From the NCBI RefSeq assembly GCF_900105515.1, contig NZ_FNSY01000003.1:1-64000 (forward strand): DNA of 64,000 nt, given 5' to 3'. Made by a program: the position numbers and the translations under genes. The DNA is from Streptomyces sp. 2131.1. GTDB taxonomy: Bacteria; Actinomycetota; Actinomycetes; Streptomycetales; Streptomycetaceae. Shown here one piece after another: positions 15,633-22,212 of the stretch. Every line of letters begins with the position of its first letter. Position 1 is the first letter of the stretch. The notes under the pieces were generated by a model. That model did not search any database and was not told the origin of the DNA. It saw only the letters and a list, made by a program, of their open reading frames with translations.

Positions 15633-16484
15633 TCAGCGGGCGAGGTACGGGGCGAGAGAGACGAGGAAGTCAACGCCGACGGCGTGAAGGTCGACGGAGG
15701 CCGGGGTGGTGTCGCGCACCCGGGCGGCCGGGTCGGCGGCGGGCGCGGCGTACCCGTACACCCCGGGCCGCGTCCCGAACGCGATGCCGCCCGCGTCGGT
15801 CTGCTCCACGTCCACGCGCTGCGCGAGGAACGCGGCCATGCGGCGGGCGAGACGCCCCCGCACGTTGCGCATCGGCCACGTCTTCGGGTCGAGCGGCTTG
15901 CCAGGCAGGAACTGGGCCACGGCCCGCTCGACGGCGCGCACCGGACCCTCTATCTGGACGTCACACGCGGGGTTGGAGCCGTGCAGGGTGGCCGAGTAGC
16001 GCAGGCCGGCCGAGGACCAGGTGACGGTAGACGTGTTCACCAGGAGCCCGCCCCGCTCGTACGTCGCTGCGCCCTGGGCGCGCATCGCGGCGCCGATCTC
16101 GTAGAGCAGCTCCAGCCGGACGCGGGAGACGTCCTCGCGGGCGCGGGCCGCATCGTCGTCGAGGACGGGCAGGACCAGGCGCAGGATCTCGCGGGCGACG
16201 ACGTCCGGGCGGGAGGAGCAGAACGTGAAGTCCGGCCGGTACGGCTCACGGCCGGGGAGCTGCCACCCGACCTCGGTGTTCCAGGTGTGCCCGTTGGCGA
16301 CCAGGACCAGGGCGCGGGCGCCTTGGACCAGGCGGACGCCGGGGTGCCGGGCGGTCCACCACGGGGCGTAGGGCTCCACGGTCCAGGGGACGCCGGTTCG
16401 CGCGGGGAGCAGTGCGGCGACGTGCTCGGCGAGGGTGCGGGCGGGGCAGGCGACGGGGGCCGGGGCGGCCACGGGCGCGGTCAT
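15633..16484 (-). CDS. Hypothetical protein, paralogue of 16553-17383
   Basis: The product is 283 aa. It shares with the next gene upstream the opening AALLPARTGVPW (neighbour: AALLPARQGKAW), an internal SRPDV/ERPDL...PDVV segment and the ending GVDFLVSLAPYLAR (neighbour: GVDFLLAAAAHLV), so the pair arose by duplication. ATG 16484 has AAAGG upstream in the CTCGAAAGGCC leader. Function unknown. Confidence 0.7.
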   Translation of the reverse strand: MTAPVAAPAPVACPARTLAEHVAALLPARTGVPWTVEPYAPWWTARHPGVRLVQGARALVLVANGHTWNTEVGWQLPGREPYRPDFTFCSSRPDVVAREILRLVLPVLDDDAARAREDVSRVRLELLYEIGAAMRAQGAATYERGGLLVNTSTVTWSSAGLRYSATLHGSNPACDVQIEGPVRAVERAVAQFLPGKPLDPKTWPMRNVRGRLARRMAAFLAQRVDVEQTDAGGIAFGTRPGVYGYAAPAADPAARVRDTTPASVDLHAVGVDFLVSLAPYLAR

Positions 16485-16504
16485 GTCGTGGGGCCTTTCG
16501 AGGG

Positions 16505-16539
16505 GGCCGCGCCCCGGTACGAGGGGCAGGGGCGCGGCC
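16505..16539. terminator. 11-bp hairpin terminator
   Basis: GGCCGCGCCCC / GGGGCGCGGCC with a 13-nt loop, between two paralogous genes. Confidence 0.65.
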
Positions 16540-16552
16540 GGGCGGGTGAGGG

Positions 16553-17383
16553 TCAGACCAGGTGCGCGGCGGCGGCGAGCAGGAAGTCGACGCCGGCCGG
16601 GGCGACCTGGGCGCAGACCCGGGTGCTGTCGGTCACGGGGTCGCTGAGCTCGGCGCGGGAGGGAAGCGCGATCCAGCCGTGCAGGTCCTGGTAGCCGCCG
16701 AACTCGACCTCGTCGGCGTCGACTGGGCGGAGCTGCGGGAAGCGGTCCGTCAGGTGGCGCGTGAACGGGCTACCGGCGTCCGTGGGGACGTGACCGTGCA
16801 GCGCGGGCAGCAGGACCGGCAGCGCCCCATACAGGCCACTCATGGGCCCCTCGTAGGTCAGCGAGTAGTTCGAGCCCGCACCGTTCGCCCATACGCCCCA
16901 CTCGGCGCCGGACGCGCTCGCCCACTTGATGCCGGGGCCGTCGGGGCGCTCCGTGCTCGCGGGGGACACGCCCTGGTCGATCAGGTGGAACCCGAACTCC
17001 GTAAGCGCGGTGCCCTTGGCGTGCAGAACGTGGTGCCACCCCTTCTCGGCGGCGGCCTCCCGGATCGTCGCGGCGTCCAGGTCGGCGAGGAGCCAGCGCA
17101 GCGCACGTGTGGCGAGCGTGGCGACGGAGGCCGGGTCGGTGGAGTCGACGACGACGTCCGGCGTGTACGGGAACAGGTCGGGACGCTCGCCGTACAGCTC
17201 GACGCGGTTGCCCTCCTCGACGACGAGCAGGGAGCGGCGGCCGTCGGTGATCCGGGACGTAGCGGCGTGGTTGCGCGGGCCGTAGAGCGGGGCGGTGCCG
17301 ACCTTCCACGCCTTGCCCTGGCGGGCGGGCAGGAGGGCGGCGAGCGGCGCGGCGGTGGCCGCCTCGGTGACGGCAGAGATCAC
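16553..17383 (-). CDS. Hypothetical protein, paralogue of 15633-16484
   Basis: The product is 276 aa; see the paralogue for shared segments. The middle (TEFGFHLIDQGVSPASTERPDG...WGVWANGAGSNYSLTYEGPMSGLYGALP) is rich in aromatic residues. GTG 17383 has GAGGAACACCCC upstream and an AGAGCA hairpin in the leader. No known domain. Confidence 0.7.
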   Translation of the reverse strand: MISAVTEAATAAPLAALLPARQGKAWKVGTAPLYGPRNHAATSRITDGRRSLLVVEEGNRVELYGERPDLFPYTPDVVVDSTDPASVATLATRALRWLLADLDAATIREAAAEKGWHHVLHAKGTALTEFGFHLIDQGVSPASTERPDGPGIKWASASGAEWGVWANGAGSNYSLTYEGPMSGLYGALPVLLPALHGHVPTDAGSPFTRHLTDRFPQLRPVDADEVEFGGYQDLHGWIALPSRAELSDPVTDSTRVCAQVAPAGVDFLLAAAAHLV

Positions 17384-17410
17384 GGGGTGTTCCTCGTTTC
17401 GTGGTTCGGT

Positions 17411-17433
17411 CCGGCGCGGTGCTCTCCGGCCGG
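17411..17433 (-). promoter_or_regulatory. AGAGCA-loop leader hairpin
   Basis: Minus strand: CCGGCCGG-AGAGCA-CCGCGCCGG, 8 bp with one bulged C, upstream of the gene starting at 17383. Confidence 0.7.
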
Positions 17434-17455
17434 TGATGTGGTCATGCGGGTGGGG

Positions 17456-17466
17456 CTTGTGTCGCG
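17456..17466 (-). promoter_or_regulatory. Box B element
   Basis: CGCGACACAAG on the minus strand, 73 bases before the start at 17383. It overlaps the arm of a GC hairpin that follows the stop of the upstream gene. Confidence 0.4.
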
Positions 17467-17500
17467 GCCGGCCCCGGGGGCGGGGGTCGGCCGCGACAGG

Positions 17501-17743
17501 TCAGCGGGTCGGTTCGAACCCGGCGACGTCGTCCACCAGGTCGCCCTCGAGGTCGGGGCCGACCTCCTGGTCGTACGCCCGCTGAACGGCTTGGGCGTGG
17601 CCGTCGACCAGGAACTCGTACGCCCACACGTCGCGGCCGTCGAGGATGGCGTCGATCGCCGTCTCTTCTCCGTCCTTGACGGTGTGGGACTCGGTGATCG
17701 TGAGAACCGGGCCGTCCCAGGTGCCGACGAGCAGTACGGACAT
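17501..17743 (-). CDS. Small acidic protein
   Basis: The product is 80 aa (MSVLLVGTWDGPVLTITESH), acidic, with a C-terminal GDLVDDVAGFEPTR. ATG 17743 has GGAAGGAG upstream. No recognised family. Confidence 0.6.
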   Translation of the reverse strand: MSVLLVGTWDGPVLTITESHTVKDGEETAIDAILDGRDVWAYEFLVDGHAQAVQRAYDQEVGPDLEGDLVDDVAGFEPTR

Positions 17744-17799
17744 GGGGCGCTCCTTCCGGGTAGGGGCCGCGCGGTGGGCACGGCCCCGGGGGTGGGCGG

Positions 17800-18219
17800 T
17801 CAGGCGGCGTCGGCGAGCCAGCCCGACACCACGTCGGCGTCCTCGCCGTAGCACTCCGACGTGACGTCCGCGAACGACGCGTCCGGGTCATCCAGCAGGG
17901 TCAGCGCGGCGTTGACCGCGAAGTTGTCGATGTCGTCGGCGACGCCGTTGTGGAGCCGTGCGGCCATGTCGTCAACGGCGCGGTTCAGCGCGGTGGAGAC
18001 CTGGTCCCGGGTGTACGTCTCGTACGTGACCGGGTGCAGGGGAGTAGCCGGCCTCGGCACGGCGAGGACGTTCAGATATGCCCAGAACGCCGACTGTGTC
18101 GCTGCGAAGTCTCGGTTCTCAACGTCTACGCCGGACTCCTCGGCGGCCATGTTGAAACCCTCGCCGAGGGCCTTCTCGACCTGCTCGTACGTGAAGGCGG
18201 TGGCGGGAGTGGTGCTCAT
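17800..18219 (-). CDS. Hypothetical protein
   Basis: The product is 139 aa, acidic and helical (YEQVEKALGEGFNMAAEESGVDVENRDF...VSTALNRAVDDMAARLHNGVADD). Two similar helical halves suggest an internal duplication. ATG 18219 has AAGGAC upstream and an AGAGCA hairpin in the leader. Confidence 0.65.
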   Translation of the reverse strand: MSTTPATAFTYEQVEKALGEGFNMAAEESGVDVENRDFAATQSAFWAYLNVLAVPRPATPLHPVTYETYTRDQVSTALNRAVDDMAARLHNGVADDIDNFAVNAALTLLDDPDASFADVTSECYGEDADVVSGWLADAA

Positions 18220-18243
18220 GGTGGGTGTCCTTCGTTCGGATGT

Positions 18244-18265
18244 CCGGGCGGTGCTCTCCGGCCGG
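18244..18265 (-). promoter_or_regulatory. AGAGCA-loop leader hairpin
   Basis: Minus strand: CCGGCCGG-AGAGCA-CCGCCCGG, 8 positions with one mismatch. Confidence 0.65.
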
Positions 18266-18286
18266 TATGTGGTCAGGCGGTGGGGG

Positions 18287-18297
18287 CTTGCGTCGCG
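18287..18297 (-). promoter_or_regulatory. Box B element
   Basis: CGCGACGCAAG on the minus strand, 68 bases upstream of the start at 18219. Confidence 0.4.
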
Positions 18298-18352
18298 CCC
18301 CGGGGCGGCTCGTGTGTCCGGCCCCGGGGCGTAGCGGCGGGGGGCGTGCCGG

Positions 18353-18826
18353 CTAAGCCGACTCGGCGTCACCGGCGCGCAGGTAGCGGCCGGTGTCGAT
18401 GTAGTGCTGGCAGGATGCGGACGACGTGAGGTCCCAGGCGGCGGGGTCGTAGCCGGTGACGGCACGGAGCGCGGCGGCGGCCCGCTCGGCGAGCGCCTTC
18501 AGGCCGTCCCCGGCATACGCCTCCACCAGGTACACACCCCCGGGCCGGTCGGCGACGCCCTCGGGCAGCTCCGGCGACTCGGGAAGGCTGTCGTCCTCGT
18601 ACCCCGTGTACGAGATGGTGAGGTCGCCTTCGTAGTCCACCTCGATCACGAAATCGGCGACGTACGGGTGCCCGGAGATGACGCCGTAGACGCCCCAGGG
18701 GCCGGACTCGGCGCTCCAGCCGGGACCGAGGAGCTGCGCCGTGGCGCGTGCGATGTCGGAGATGCTGAACGGGTACTCCGTGCCGGGCGCGGGCTCGTAC
18801 GCGGCCGGGGCGGTGGCGGTGCTCAT
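18353..18826 (-). CDS. Hypothetical protein
   Basis: The product is 157 aa, acidic, with a beta-rich centre (VYGVISGHPYVADFVIEVDYEGDLTISYTGYEDD) and a C-terminal helix. ATG 18826 has GAGGAACCCACA upstream; the leader carries a perfect AGAGCA hairpin. No known domain. Confidence 0.65.
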   Translation of the reverse strand: MSTATAPAAYEPAPGTEYPFSISDIARATAQLLGPGWSAESGPWGVYGVISGHPYVADFVIEVDYEGDLTISYTGYEDDSLPESPELPEGVADRPGGVYLVEAYAGDGLKALAERAAAALRAVTGYDPAAWDLTSSASCQHYIDTGRYLRAGDAESA

Positions 18827-18853
18827 TGTGGGTTCCTCGCTTCGTTGGTTGGG

Positions 18854-18873
18854 CCCGGCGTGCTCTCGCCGGG
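18854..18873 (-). promoter_or_regulatory. AGAGCA-loop leader hairpin
   Basis: Minus strand: CCCGGCG-AGAGCA-CGCCGGG, perfect 7 bp. The same hairpin sequence occurs in the plus-strand leader at 24352. Confidence 0.8.
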
Positions 18874-18879
18874 TAGTAC

Positions 18880-18915
18880 GCCGGGCGGGGGGTTCCTGTG
18901 ACGCCCCCGCCCGGC
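18880..18915. terminator. 12-bp hairpin terminator
   Basis: GCCGGGCGGGGG pairs with CCCCCGCCCGGC across a 12-nt loop just after the stop of the gene ending at 18924. Confidence 0.7.
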
Positions 18916-18923
18916 CGTGCAGG

Positions 18924-19460
18924 TCAGCGGCGGTTGCAGGGGCGGGCGTTGTCGACGTGCACCTCGGCCTCAAGGCGGAGGCGCTTCTCCCAGACCTTGA
19001 AGACCTGGCGCAGCCAGTCGTCCGTCCGCTCCCACTGGTGCGGGCCGTCGTCGTGCAGGAGGTGCAGCGCGTGCGCCTGCTCGGCCTCGCGCCGGCCAAA
19101 CTCCTCGAATCCCGGGTTGACCGGGTTCAGGCGGTGAGGGAGCGGGAGTTCGCGGTCGACGAGCGGCACCAGGACGTACTCGCCGAGGTCGGCGGGGAAC
19201 CGGGCGGCCGGGTGCTCCACGGCGATCTGCTCGGCCATGAACAGCTCCTCGGTGGCCTCCAAGGGCAGGTGCTCGTACGCGCCGGGCGGAACGGCGTCGA
19301 ACTCGCGGGCGGCGGCGTCGAGGCGCTCCGCGATGCCGTAGAGGGCGGCGCGAATGTTGGGGTCGGTGGTGAACCGGTCGCGGGCGATCTCGGCGACGGT
19401 GCGGGCGCGCTGGCCGGCCTGGGCGTACTGGTTGACGACCGGAGCCGTGGTGGTGGACAT
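18924..19460 (-). CDS. Hypothetical protein
   Basis: The product is 178 aa, helical and acidic (RTVAEIARDRFTTDPNIRAALYGIAERLDAAAREFDAVP...). GGAG lies before ATG 19460. Unlike its neighbours it lacks the AGAGCA hairpin. Family not recognised. Confidence 0.65.
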   Translation of the reverse strand: MSTTTAPVVNQYAQAGQRARTVAEIARDRFTTDPNIRAALYGIAERLDAAAREFDAVPPGAYEHLPLEATEELFMAEQIAVEHPAARFPADLGEYVLVPLVDRELPLPHRLNPVNPGFEEFGRREAEQAHALHLLHDDGPHQWERTDDWLRQVFKVWEKRLRLEAEVHVDNARPCNRR

Positions 19461-19490
19461 GGGGGTCTCCGTCTCTGGGGTGTTGAGGGG

Positions 19491-19522
19491 CCGGGGCGCG
19501 GCGGGGGGAGGCCGCGCCCCGG
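19491..19522. terminator. 12-bp hairpin terminator
   Basis: CCGGGGCGCGGC / GCCGCGCCCCGG with an 8-nt loop, downstream of the gene ending at 19539. Confidence 0.7.
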
Positions 19523-19538
19523 CGGTTCTGGGAAGGGG

Positions 19539-19976
19539 TCAGGCGGCGGCGCGGGCGGTGGCCGGGCGGCCGAGGCGGAGCGCGGCGAGGAAGTCGGCCA
19601 CCTGGCCGTTCTTCGGGGTGAAGCCGGAGAGGGCGACGGCGCGGATGTCCTCGCGGGTCCAGAGCGCGACGGAGACGACGCGGTGACGCTTCATGCGGGC
19701 GAGGTCGCCGGTGCGGGAGACGGTCAGGCCCTTCTTTCCCTTGCGCTTCTTCGCGGTGGTGGCCGTGCCTGCCTCACGGTCAAGGCCCTTGGCCTTCTTC
19801 GTGATGGTCGCCGCGTAGTTGTGGGCGACGAGCGGGGTAACGCCACCGGCCATCAGGTGGGCGGAGGCGGGGGCGGGACCGGCGGCAACGGCCTTGATGG
19901 CGTTGCGGGTCTCGCGCTGGGCGCGGGTGCGGGTGCGGAGGGTGGAAGCGGCGCGGCGGCTGCGGGCACTGGCCAT
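19539..19976 (-). CDS. Basic hypothetical protein
   Basis: The product is 145 aa and strongly basic (MASARSRRAASTLRTRTRAQR... TTAKKRKGKKG), so nucleic-acid binding is plausible. GAGGAACACC lies before ATG 19976; the leader has an AGAGCA hairpin and box A. No known domain. Confidence 0.65.
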   Translation of the reverse strand: MASARSRRAASTLRTRTRAQRETRNAIKAVAAGPAPASAHLMAGGVTPLVAHNYAATITKKAKGLDREAGTATTAKKRKGKKGLTVSRTGDLARMKRHRVVSVALWTREDIRAVALSGFTPKNGQVADFLAALRLGRPATARAAA

Positions 19977-20006
19977 GTGGTGTTCCTCGTGTTCTTCGTT
20001 GGTTCG

Positions 20007-20026
20007 TCGGCGGTGCTCTCCGCCAA
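20007..20026 (-). promoter_or_regulatory. AGAGCA-loop leader hairpin
   Basis: Minus strand: TTGGCGG-AGAGCA-CCGCCGA, 7 bp including one G-U pair. Confidence 0.75.
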
Positions 20027-20032
20027 CAAGAG

Positions 20033-20053
20033 GAATAATACACCAAGGGAAAC
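20033..20053 (-). promoter_or_regulatory. Box A promoter-like element
   Basis: TTTCCCTTGGTGTATTATTC on the minus strand: box A with one changed base in the -10-like hexamer (TATTAT). Confidence 0.65.
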
Positions 20054-20134
20054 CAGCAGGGGAAGCCATGATCCGCACGGACCTGGGTTTGCGCAGATGA
20101 GAGCGCGTCCACCCCCCTGGGGAGGGTCGGACGT

Positions 20135-20155
20135 GTTTCCTCCGGCTTACTGTTC
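20135..20155 (+). promoter_or_regulatory. Diverged box A facing the other way
   Basis: GTTTCCTCCGGCTTACTGTTC resembles box A and points right, toward the 3' end of the minus-strand gene at 20163; no plus gene follows. It repeats the arrangement at 15099/15154. Confidence 0.4.
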
Positions 20156-20162
20156 GCGCGGG

Positions 20163-20399
20163 CTAGAACAGGGCGTCGTCCTGGGGCGTGGCGACGGCGG
20201 CCGGCCTGCGGGTGCGGGTGGCGCGCGGCTGGGTCGGTTCGTCCCCGAACAGGGCGTCGGTGCCGTTCGCGTGCGGCGCGGCCTCCACGCGGCGGGCGAC
20301 GGCCTGGGCGTCCACCAGGGTGAGCGGGGCGGCCGGGTCGAAGTCGGCGCGGTGCATGGTGGCCCAGTCGATGCTCTGGGGGCGGGTGGCAGTGCTCAC
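20163..20399 (-). CDS. Small hypothetical protein ending in QDDALF
   Basis: The product is 78 aa; GTG 20399 (VSTATRPQSIDWATMHRADF) has a weak RBS. Two LF motifs (TDALFGDEP and the C-terminal TPQDDALF) recall the LF endings of clamp-binding peptides. Function unknown. Confidence 0.55.
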   Translation of the reverse strand: MSTATRPQSIDWATMHRADFDPAAPLTLVDAQAVARRVEAAPHANGTDALFGDEPTQPRATRTRRPAAVATPQDDALF

Positions 20400-20425
20400 G
20401 GGGTCTCTGCTGTCTCGGGAACGGG

Positions 20426-20450
20426 GCCGGGGCGCGGGGTGCGCCCCGGC
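20426..20450. terminator. 10-bp hairpin terminator
   Basis: GCCGGGGCGC / GCGCCCCGGC with a 5-nt loop, downstream of the gene ending at 20465. Confidence 0.65.
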
Positions 20451-20464
20451 GGGGCGGGGAGCTG

Positions 20465-20911
20465 TCAGGCGGCGACGGTGAGGCGGGCGGGCGGGTGGGC
20501 GGCCTCCTCGCGCATCTCGCGGGCCGTGTCGCGCACAGTGGCCATGACCTCCTCGGCCTGGGCCGGGGTGAGCCGCTCGGCGCCCTCGCGCGGGCCCTCC
20601 TCGGCCTCCACGACCGCGAACACGGCCGCATAGATCTCCGTGACCAGCAGACGTCCCCCCTTCATGCGCTGAGCGATGGAGCCGGGCGCGGCGGCGTTGA
20701 ACTCCTCGCGGGCGGCGGCGACCTTCTGCCCGTAGTAGAGGGCGGATCCCCATCCGCGCTGCATGTACTCCGTGCGGACGGTGGTCTCTGCGATGTGCAG
20801 GCCGTCGCGGATCGCGCGGTTGGCCTGCCCGCGCTCCATCAGGACGGCGCGGACGTACTTGTTCACGACGTCGCGTGCGGCTCGCTCGGTGGCGCTCATC
20901 TTCCGGGCCAT
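20465..20911 (-). CDS. Helical hypothetical protein
   Basis: The product is 148 aa and helical throughout (MARKMSATERAARDVVNKYVRAVL...). AGAGGACCC lies before ATG 20911. A small DNA- or protein-binding role is possible, but no domain is recognised. Confidence 0.65.
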   Translation of the reverse strand: MARKMSATERAARDVVNKYVRAVLMERGQANRAIRDGLHIAETTVRTEYMQRGWGSALYYGQKVAAAREEFNAAAPGSIAQRMKGGRLLVTEIYAAVFAVVEAEEGPREGAERLTPAQAEEVMATVRDTAREMREEAAHPPARLTVAA

Positions 20912-21008
20912 GACGTGGGGTCCTCTCGTGTGCTGTGCGGGGGCCGGGGCGCACGCGGGCGGCGCGTCCCGGCGGGGAGCTGCGGGGGTCAGGGGTGCGG
21001 CGGCCGGG

Positions 21009-21518
21009 TCACGGCTGGTTGTGCTCGAACCACTGGGCGTCGAGGGCGAACAGGGCGGCGCCAAACTCCTCGGTGCCCGGGACGGCGTCGATGCGGGTCA
21101 GCAGCTTCCGGCCGGCAGCGACGGTGTGCGGGGTGCCGTCGTTGTCCGTCCAGGCGTACGCGGGGCGCTTGGCCACGGTCGCGCACAGGTCGGCGTACTC
21201 GGCCTCGCCCTTGCACTGCGGCGGGACGCCGGGGCCGCACTCGCGGTTGCCCATCGTGGCGCAGTCCCACCCGGTCTCGTCCTCGTCGACCCGGCCGTCT
21301 CGGTTGTCGTCGCCCATCAGGTCGGCGCGCCCGTCGATCCAGCCGTCGTTGTACGTGGTGACGGCGTCGCTCTTCGGGGCGAAGTCGGCCGGGGTGGCGT
21401 CGGACGCTGCGATGGTGCCTGCGGCGCCCAGGATGATCACGGCGGTACCGACGGCGAGCAGGGACGCCGGGCGGGGGCGGCGGGCCAGCAGGCGGGCGAG
21501 ACGGGGGAAGCGCGGCAT
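21009..21518 (-). CDS. Membrane-anchored or secreted protein with EF-hand-like loop
   Basis: The product is 169 aa. A basic N-terminus (MPRFPRLARLLARRPRP) is followed by a hydrophobic segment (ASLLAVGTAVIILGAAGTIAA), so it is exported or anchored. The outer part has DDNRDGRVDEDE, which fits a calcium-binding loop, and four Cys residues (DCATMGNREC, QCKG, LC). The rest is not recognised. An AGAGCAA hairpin lies in the leader. Confidence 0.65.
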   Translation of the reverse strand: MPRFPRLARLLARRPRPASLLAVGTAVIILGAAGTIAASDATPADFAPKSDAVTTYNDGWIDGRADLMGDDNRDGRVDEDETGWDCATMGNRECGPGVPPQCKGEAEYADLCATVAKRPAYAWTDNDGTPHTVAAGRKLLTRIDAVPGTEEFGAALFALDAQWFEHNQP

Positions 21519-21544
21519 GGGGTGTTCCTTCGCTGGTTGGTGCG

Positions 21545-21566
21545 GTCCCGGTTGCTCTCCGGGGCC
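21545..21566 (-). promoter_or_regulatory. AGAGCAA-loop leader hairpin
   Basis: Minus strand: GGCCCCGG-AGAGCAA-CCGGGACC, 8 positions with one mismatch. Confidence 0.65.
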
Positions 21567-21619
21567 GTGGGCGGTGCGCCCTGCGCCCGTTCCGGCGGAC
21601 AGCCGGCCCAGGGGCGGGG

Positions 21620-21654
21620 CGCACCGCCCGCCGGGGGTGGCGGCGGGCGGTGCG
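21620..21654. terminator. 13-bp hairpin terminator
   Basis: CGCACCGCCCGCC / GGCGGGCGGTGCG with a 9-nt loop after the stop of the gene ending at 21664. Confidence 0.75.
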
Positions 21655-21663
21655 GTCTGGGGG

Positions 21664-21951
21664 TCAGGCCGTAACGGCGCTGTCCGTCATGAAGAACGGG
21701 TTGATAAGGAAGTCGGCGCTGTCGCCGTTAAGGGCCTCGCGGAACCCGGCGGAGCGGTCCCGGGCGACCACGAGGTGAACGGCGGAGCCGGGGACGGCGT
21801 CCTTCACGGCCCAGGCGCGGGCCACCTGGTTGTCGTAGCCGGAGTCGGTGGTGACTCCGAGGTGGTGAACGGCGGCACGGTCGGTGCCCGCGTCGGTGAC
21901 AACCGCGATGAAGAGGTGGAGTTGGGGGGTCTTGTCCAGGGTGACGGCCAT
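21664..21951 (-). CDS. Small hypothetical protein
   Basis: The product is 95 aa (MAVTLDKTPQLHLFIAVVTD), likely alpha/beta. GAGGAACACC lies before ATG 21951. It has an AGAGCA hairpin and box A in the leader and is divergent from the long plus-strand gene at 22213. Confidence 0.65.
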   Translation of the reverse strand: MAVTLDKTPQLHLFIAVVTDAGTDRAAVHHLGVTTDSGYDNQVARAWAVKDAVPGSAVHLVVARDRSAGFREALNGDSADFLINPFFMTDSAVTA

Positions 21952-21974
21952 GGTGTTCCTCGCTTCGTTGGTTG

Positions 21975-21994
21975 GCCCCGGTGCTCTCCGGGGC
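21975..21994 (-). promoter_or_regulatory. AGAGCA-loop leader hairpin
   Basis: Minus strand: GCCCCGG-AGAGCA-CCGGGGC, perfect 7 bp. Confidence 0.8.
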
Positions 21995-22002
21995 GACAAG
22001 AA

Positions 22003-22023
22003 GAACAGTACACCAAGGGAAAT
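22003..22023 (-). promoter_or_regulatory. Box A promoter-like element
   Basis: TTTCCCTTGGTGTACTGTTC on the minus strand, the left-facing member of a divergent pair. A TTGCGC 16 bases before TACTGT could act as a -35. Confidence 0.7.
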
Positions 22024-22102
22024 TCAGCGCAACCCCCTGAGGTAGGAAACCATAAGAAACCCAGGTGAACGGCTAGGAAGTCGCACTGCGCAGACCCTTT
22101 AT

Positions 22103-22123
22103 ATTTCCCTGGGTTGACTATTC
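22103..22123 (+). promoter_or_regulatory. Box A promoter-like element
   Basis: TTTCCCTGGGTTGACTATTC, the right-facing member of the divergent pair, upstream of the 22213 gene. Confidence 0.65.
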
Positions 22124-22164
22124 CTCTGGGGTGGGGCTACGTTCAAGGCACGCCACTAAGGCGG

Positions 22165-22187
22165 GGCCGGGGCGAGCATCCCCGGCC
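22165..22187 (+). promoter_or_regulatory. Leader hairpin with variant loop CGAGCAT
   Basis: GGCCGGGG-CGAGCAT-CCCCGGCC, perfect 8 bp; the loop keeps GAGCA. It is followed by CCAACGAACCGAGGAGCACC and the start at 22213. Confidence 0.75.
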
Positions 22188-22212
22188 GAACCAACGAACC
22201 GAGGAGCACCCG

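Noticed and set aside
17497..17525. GGTTCGAACC, resembling a tRNA T-arm
   Set aside because: It is the C-terminal coding end of the 17501-17743 gene, with no acceptor or anticodon arm around it.
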